Of a stretch of 64,000 bases of DNA, positions 63,831 to 64,000 are shown piece by piece. How positions within the stretch are numbered: position 1 is the stretch's first letter; the number at the start of each line of letters is the position of its first letter. The notes below the pieces were generated by a model, which saw only the letters and a list, made by a program, of their open reading frames with translations, searched no databases and was not told the DNA's origin. Source of the stretch: Trachelipus rathkii. Taxonomy: Eukaryota > Arthropoda > Malacostraca > Isopoda > Trachelipodidae. Both the position numbers and the translations under genes were made by a program. The stretch lies in NCBI GenBank assembly GCA_015478945.1, contig JABUQX010078416.1, positions 17,608-81,607 of the forward strand, in the 5' to 3' direction.

Positions 63831-63940
63831 AAAATATATCTATATTATAATCATATATAAATATAATATATCTTATAATTAATATTTAGTATATAATATA
63901 TAGGTATAATATATGATAAATATATTTATATATAATATAA
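63831..63940. repeat. (TA)n array
   Basis: Short TA-rich array near the window end. The final 60 bases are GC-richer and contain GGGGGTCAGGGTGGG-like text without further context. Confidence 0.8.
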
Positions 63941-64000
63941 AATAATTTCCCGAATTAATGGGGGTCAGGGTGGGTCTGTTTCTTGTCCCCTGTTCCCCGC

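Noticed and set aside
1..64000. CRISPR array, bacterial operon or phage content
   Set aside because: No regularly spaced identical repeats, no coding density, no ribosome-binding-site pattern, and eukaryote-type microsatellites and A-tailed repeats throughout.

Overview
This window looks like non-genic DNA from a large, A+T-rich eukaryotic genome. By eye it is roughly three quarters A+T. The longest open frames are 100 to 170 codons, there is no operon-like packing, and long (TA)n, (AAT)n, (GA)n and poly-A/poly-T tracts and dispersed repeats with A-tails are common. An arthropod, possibly a crustacean, would fit the microsatellite load, but nothing here fixes the host. Repeat copies differ by many one-base indels and the retroelement frames are broken. 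That fits either old decay or an unpolished single-molecule assembly, and from about 48 kb onward the excess of short homopolymer runs makes the second cause more likely.

Layout. 1-1280: (TA)n arrays with a short unique stretch. 1283-7803: a 6.5 kb palindromic (foldback) element, the clearest structure in the window. Its outermost 27 bp are inverted repeats matching at 26 of 27 positions; its arms of at least 2.5 kb are diverged, and a spacer of about 1.3 kb lies between them. 8837-12375: a second, smaller inverted-repeat pair next to CT/GA tracts, enclosing two copies of a short interspersed repeat (called REP-A here). 11.9-12.1 kb: an A29-tailed, protein-like fragment on the minus strand. 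13-42 kb: mainly AT-rich sequence with TA, AAT and GA arrays, a degenerate tRNA-like block near 15.4 kb, a perfect 24-bp tandem dimer near 15.87 kb, an open frame with a downstream A-rich tract on the minus strand near 31.5 kb, and a third REP-A copy (minus strand) near 38 kb. 42.3-46 kb: the most balanced base composition and the best place for host exons; one two-exon model with compatible splice sites is proposed at 43266-43619. 50-58.4 kb: decayed non-LTR retrotransposon pieces, namely an endonuclease GDFNARH motif at 55163 and a reverse-transcriptase palm/thumb-like stretch at 57971-58340, with a weaker endonuclease-like stretch near 50.6 kb. 59.6-60.1 kb and 63.8-63.9 kb: further (TA)n arrays.

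No intact protein-coding gene, rRNA, confident tRNA or CRISPR array is visible. The visible biology is that of mobile DNA: a foldback element, a poly-A-tailed SINE-like family with three copies, and LINE relics whose enzymes could have mobilised such a family. Almost every protein-level call is tentative because frames shift every few dozen codons.
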